A stretch of 9,016 nt of DNA from Bacteroidota bacterium (GTDB taxonomy: Bacteria > Bacteroidota > Bacteroidia > Flavobacteriales > Flavobacteriaceae), in assembly GCA_024278565.1 (NCBI GenBank), contig JAJRSY010000184.1, forward strand, positions 1 to 9,016. Direction: 5' to 3'. Position numbers and translations under genes: made by a program. The stretch's first letter is position 1; each line of letters opens with the position of its first letter. Under the pieces are notes generated by a model. The model worked only from the letters and a program-made list of their open reading frames with translations, ran no database searches and had not been told where the DNA came from. This document shows, one piece after another, positions 6,456 to 9,016 of the stretch.

Positions 6456-6938
6456 ATGGATATTAAAGAAATTCAAAGTCTCATCAAATTTGTGGCGAAA
6501 TCAGGTGTCAGTGAAGTCAAGCTTGAAACCGATGATATTAAAATAACGATTCGAACAGGTGGCATTGGCAACGGATCGGAAACCACCTATGTGCAACAGC
6601 TTCCAATGGCGCAAATGCCAGTTGTTCCAACTCAAGTGGAAGCTTCAAGCCCTGTTTTGGAAGCTGCCGAAAAAGAATCCGGAGAAGAAAACCCCGATTA
6701 TATAACCGTCAAATCTCCGATTATTGGTACTTTTTATAGAAAATCAGCACCAGACAAACCCTTTTTTGTTGAGGTGGGGTCAAATATTGCACAAGGTGAT
6801 GTGCTTTGTGTTATTGAGGCAATGAAACTCTTTAACGATATTGAATCTGAGGTTTCGGGCAAAATAGTAAAGATCCTTGTCGATGATTCTTCTCCTGTAG
6901 AATTTGATCAACCCTTGTTCTTGGTAGATCCATCATAA
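6456..6938 (+). CDS. accB: Acetyl-CoA carboxylase biotin carboxyl carrier protein (BCCP)
   Basis: BCCP carries the biotin that AccC carboxylates and from which the carboxyltransferase makes malonyl-CoA. The 160 residues divide as expected. The N-terminal part starts MDIKEIQSLIKFVAKSGVSE. A flexible linker rich in Pro, Gln, Val and Glu follows (about 45-78). The biotinyl domain (about 80-160) contains SPIIGTFYRKSAPDKPFF and the EAMKLFND biotinylation site, where Lys124 is the attachment point. The Pro/Ala-type linker plus the APDKPFF 'thumb' region mark it as the acetyl-CoA carboxylase carrier rather than that of another biotin enzyme. It lies 21 bp after fabH and 78 bp before accC. BirA, which attaches the biotin, is not in the window. 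Confidence 0.97.
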   Translation: MDIKEIQSLIKFVAKSGVSEVKLETDDIKITIRTGGIGNGSETTYVQQLPMAQMPVVPTQVEASSPVLEAAEKESGEENPDYITVKSPIIGTFYRKSAPDKPFFVEVGSNIAQGDVLCVIEAMKLFNDIESEVSGKIVKILVDDSSPVEFDQPLFLVDPS

Positions 6939-7016
6939 ATTCAATTTAAGCCTGTTTTTTAAGGTAGAATACGGAACACCGATTATTAACATTCTTTTTT
7001 TGAAATTTAAACGCTT

Positions 7017-8369
7017 ATGTTCAAAAAAATATTGATTGCAAACAGGGGGGAAATAGCTCTTAGGGTCATCAGAACCTGTAAAGAAATGGGCATAAAGACC
7101 GTAGCGGTATATTCAACGGCCGATGAAGAGAGCCTACACGTTCGTTTTGCGGATGAGGCGGTATGTATAGGTCCCGCAGCCAGTAGCGAATCATATCTGA
7201 AGATACCAAATATCATTGCTGCTGCCGAAATTACCAATGCTGATGCCATTCACCCGGGTTATGGGTTTTTATCCGAGAACTCCAAGTTTTCGAAAATCTG
7301 TGCAGAACATGACATAAAGTTTATAGGTGCTTCATGTGAGCATATTGATAAAATGGGCGATAAGGCCACGGCCAAAGAAACCATGAAAAAAGCGGGAGTG
7401 CCCTGTGTGCCCGGTTCTAACGGACTGCTCAAAGATGTAAAAGAAGCAAAAAAGATAGCCGAAAAAATGGGATACCCGGTAATGGTAAAGGCCACGGCCG
7501 GGGGTGGTGGCAAAGGAATGCGTGCCGTTTGGAAAGAGGAAGAGATGGAAGATCTTTTTGAAAGTGCCGTACAAGAAGCGACCGCTGCATTCGGTAATGG
7601 TGCCATGTATATGGAGAAACTTATCGAAGAACCCAGACATATTGAAATTCAAATCGTGGGTGACCAATATGGCAAGGCATGCCATTTGTCTGAAAGGGAC
7701 TGTTCGATCCAACGAAGGCACCAAAAACTTACCGAAGAAACCCCATCTCCGTACATGACCGATAAATTAAGGAATGAAATGGGCACAGCGGCCATCAAAG
7801 CAGCCGAGTTCATAAAATATGAAGGGGCTGGCACGGTGGAGTTTTTGGTTGATAAACACCGAAATTTCTATTTTATGGAGATGAACACCCGTATTCAGGT
7901 CGAGCATCCAATCACAGAACAGGTGGTAAACTATGATTTGATTCGAGAGCAGATTCTAGTGGCAGGGGGCGTGCCCATTTCGGGAAAAAACCATCTGCCC
8001 CAGCTCCACTCCATAGAATGTCGTATCAATGCCGAAGACCCCTACAATAACTTTAGACCTTCGCCGGGAAAAATCACTACCTTACATATACCGGGTGGCC
8101 ATGGCGTACGAATGGATACCCATGTGTACAGTGGGTACAGCATTCCACCCAACTACGATTCGATGATCGCGAAATTGATAACCACGGCACAAACAAGAGA
8201 GGAGGCCATCAACAAAATGAGACGGGCATTGGATGAGTTTGTTATTGAGGGCATAAGTACCACCATACCTTTTCATAGGCAATTGATGGACCACCCTGAT
8301 TATTTGGCCGGTAACTACACCACCAAGTTCATGGAAGATTTTGAGATGGACCCAAAGGAAGAAGAATAG
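7017..8369 (+). CDS. accC: Acetyl-CoA carboxylase biotin carboxylase subunit
   Basis: AccC uses ATP and bicarbonate to carboxylate biotin on AccB. At 450 residues it is a standard stand-alone subunit. The N-terminal domain starts MFKKILIANRGEIALRVIRT and has HPGYGFLSEN (79-88). The ATP-grasp domain shows Lys116, Lys158, the glycine-rich GGGGKGMR (162-169), HLSERDCSIQRRHQK (223-237), Glu275 and the EMNTRIQVEHP block (288-298) with Glu288, Asn290 and Arg292; these match E. coli numbering to within one residue. The C-terminal domain has RINAEDP and PSPGKI. All catalytic residues are present. The ATG at 7017 gives the exact family start. The 78 bp gap after accB holds no gene and no clear promoter, so co-transcription with fabH-accB is likely. 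A terminator begins 3 bp after the stop. Confidence 0.98.
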   Translation: MFKKILIANRGEIALRVIRTCKEMGIKTVAVYSTADEESLHVRFADEAVCIGPAASSESYLKIPNIIAAAEITNADAIHPGYGFLSENSKFSKICAEHDIKFIGASCEHIDKMGDKATAKETMKKAGVPCVPGSNGLLKDVKEAKKIAEKMGYPVMVKATAGGGGKGMRAVWKEEEMEDLFESAVQEATAAFGNGAMYMEKLIEEPRHIEIQIVGDQYGKACHLSERDCSIQRRHQKLTEETPSPYMTDKLRNEMGTAAIKAAEFIKYEGAGTVEFLVDKHRNFYFMEMNTRIQVEHPITEQVVNYDLIREQILVAGGVPISGKNHLPQLHSIECRINAEDPYNNFRPSPGKITTLHIPGGHGVRMDTHVYSGYSIPPNYDSMIAKLITTAQTREEAINKMRRALDEFVIEGISTTIPFHRQLMDHPDYLAGNYTTKFMEDFEMDPKEEE

Positions 8370-8372
8370 TGC

Positions 8373-8397
8373 AAAACCTCGTTTTTATTGGGGTTTT
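8373..8397 (+). terminator. Intrinsic terminator after accC
   Basis: AAAACCTC (8373-8380) pairs with GGGGTTTT (8390-8397) with one G-U pair, around a 9 nt loop, and the 3' arm ends in four T. It starts 3 bp after the accC stop, so it closes the fabH-accB-accC unit. Confidence 0.72.
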
Positions 8398-8442
8398 CTA
8401 TTGTTCCATGCTGTTATCTCGATTGCTCTTGTTATAGAAAAA

Positions 8443-8458
8443 CAGACCACTCGGTCTG
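8443..8458. repeat. Perfect inverted repeat CAGACC-ACTC-GGTCTG
   Basis: Two 6 bp arms flank a 4 bp centre. There is no T-run after it, so it is not a terminator. Short GACC-N4-GGTC dyads of this kind resemble operators of TetR-type regulators, which is a resemblance only. It lies about 220 bp before the likely ATG of the oxidoreductase gene. Confidence 0.5.
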
Positions 8459-8495
8459 ATGACCAAATATTTTGTCGATTGGCAGTAGTGTTACG

Positions 8496-8517
8496 GGTAC
8501 TTTATCGATAAAATACC
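8496..8517. repeat. 22 bp near-perfect palindrome centred on ATCGAT
   Basis: GGTACTTTATC faces GATAAAATACC. The central 12 bp TTTATCGATAAA is a perfect palindrome, and after one mismatched pair the GGTA/TACC arms match, so 20 of 22 bases fit. With no loop it is better suited to binding a protein dimer than to forming an RNA hairpin. Confidence 0.55.
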
Positions 8518-8567
8518 ACCTGTAATCTTAATGGTTTATTGTTGGTCGTTGAGGTTTAATACTAATG

Positions 8568-8587
8568 AACAAACCGTCTGGTTTGTT
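8568..8587. repeat. Perfect hairpin AACAAACC-GTCT-GGTTTGTT
   Basis: Eight base pairs with a 4 nt loop, A-rich on the 5' side and followed by TTGGGC on the 3' side. It could be a weak terminator or an operator. It shares the ACC-N4-GGT core with the dyad at 8443-8458. Confidence 0.5.
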
Positions 8588-8675
8588 TTGGGCAAATCAT
8601 TGTTTTAACAGAAAAAGTGGAAAATACCCTCAACCACCATATCGTTACCCTGACTTTTGTTCATCTTTTAGTCCA

Positions 8676-9016
8676 ATGAACCTTAGTTATTGGGAACATA
8701 AAACATGGCTATCGAACATTGATTATACCATCATTGGCAGTGGTATCGTAGGCTTGTCCTGTGCCTTGCAATTGAGAAAAAACCATCCGAAATCGAAGGT
8801 TTTGGTGTTGGAAAAGGGAGTGCCTCCCCAAGGAGCCAGCACCAAAAACGCAGGATTTGCCTGTTTTGGAAATATCTCAGAAATATTGGCCGATTAAAAA
8901 CACCATTCTGAAGATGAGGTGGTCGGAACTGGTTCAAAAACGATGGAACGGTATAGAAATGCTACGCAATAATCTGGGAGATGCTGCCTCGACTATAAGC
9001 AATTTGGCGGCCATGA
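8676..9016 (+). pseudogene. DadA-like FAD-dependent oxidoreductase, 5' part only, disrupted by three lesions
   Basis: The start is recognisable as a DAO/DadA-type flavoprotein that would oxidise an amino acid or amine. From the ATG at 8676 the product has the Rossmann FAD motif YTIIGSGIVGLSCALQL (residues 17-33, GxGxxG at 21-26), the acidic end of the second strand (VLVLEKG, Glu46) and GASTKNAGFACFG (53-65). The frame then stops at TAA (8895-8897, codon 74). The same frame resumes as KHHSEDEVV, so TTA (Leu) to TAA explains the stop. After GTC (8922-8924) one extra base shifts the reading to ELVQKRWNGIEMLRNNLGDA, and a missing base near 8986-8988 returns it to the first frame as LDYKQFGGH at the window edge. 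The reading is therefore collinear but broken three times in about 95 bp. It is either a decaying gene or low-quality sequence near a contig end. Confidence 0.72.

Larger units (their letters stand above)
8398..8675. other. Non-coding stretch between accC and the broken oxidoreductase gene
   Basis: I find no convincing gene here on either strand. An open frame runs from an ATG at 8565 into the oxidoreductase, but its first 37 codons (rich in Pro, Ser, Cys, Phe) look unlike the family and are probably non-coding. The stretch holds three separate inverted repeats, listed on their own. Just before the gene, GACTTTTG (8652-8659) matches 7 of 8 positions of the Bacteroidota -7 element, but no TTG sits at the right distance, so the promoter is unproven. 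No tRNA or known ncRNA is seen. Confidence 0.6.

Noticed and set aside
1345..6962. Short AAACAGGC / GCCTGTTT words at 1346, 2606, 2628, 3237 and 6950 as a dispersed repeat family
   Set aside because: Only the two ends of the 171 bp element form a paired arrangement with target duplication; the others are 7-8 bp matches with no extended similarity, consistent with chance.
6939..7016. Separate promoter for accC in the 78 bp gap after accB
   Set aside because: There are T-rich runs but no exact TAnnTTTG with a TTG at the right distance, so co-transcription with accB is the simpler reading.
7332..7724. Minus-strand open frame of 130 codons inside accC, and similar antisense frames in other genes
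   Set aside because: They are shadows of strongly conserved plus-strand genes, with no recognisable protein features.
8565..8675. ATG at 8565 as the start of the oxidoreductase
   Set aside because: The first 37 codons are unlike DadA-type proteins and overlap a perfect hairpin; the ATG at 8676 sits just before the FAD motif as expected.
1..9016. CRISPR arrays, tRNA or rRNA genes, defence or toxin-antitoxin genes, prophage
   Set aside because: No spaced direct repeats, no tRNA-like folds with CCA-end features, and no proteins of those kinds were seen on either strand.

Overview
The window is a piece of a Flavobacteriaceae-type genome (phylum Bacteroidota). The evidence is: Bacteroidota promoter elements (a TTG, 19 bp, then TATCTTTG ahead of the yceD-like gene); little sign of Shine-Dalgarno sequences; the gene order pdxA / DUF177 / rpmF / fabH / accB / accC, which I recall from flavobacteria; and protein sequences that look flavobacterial throughout. 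Both edges cut genes, so this may be a draft contig or an arbitrary slice.

Layout. (1) 1-2445, + strand: the 3' three quarters of a sodium:solute symporter, then, 9 bp later, an HGSNAT/NagX-like membrane acetyltransferase. These two probably form a transport/modification pair for a sugar or amino sugar. (2) 2445-2615: a 171 bp MITE-like insertion with terminal inverted repeats and a TTA target duplication. It sits between two convergent genes whose stop codons were originally about 2 bp apart. (3) 2622-4306: ribE (riboflavin synthase, - strand) and pdxA (PLP pathway, + strand), divergent across a 50 bp spacer with apparently overlapping promoter cores. (4) 4384-5276: a good Bacteroidota promoter, a structured leader, yceD-like DUF177, rpmF (L32), and a strong intrinsic terminator. 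(5) 5277-8397: a dyad-rich 5' region, then fabH, accB and accC, ending in a terminator. This set supplies the start of fatty acid synthesis: biotin carboxylase and biotin carrier of acetyl-CoA carboxylase, plus KAS III. (6) 8398-8675: about 280 bp without a convincing gene but with three clean inverted repeats. (7) 8676-9016: the start of a DadA-like FAD-dependent oxidoreductase, broken in this sequence by one nonsense codon and two opposite frameshifts.

Most of the window is core metabolism and translation: cofactor synthesis, ribosomal protein L32 and fatty acid initiation. I do not see a defence system, CRISPR array, secretion system, RNA gene or biosynthetic gene cluster, and I do not claim a new system. 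The items most worth a second look are the small inserted element, the overlapping ribE/pdxA promoters, the structured leader of yceD-rpmF, the inverted repeats before fabH and before the oxidoreductase, and the lesion cluster in the oxidoreductase.
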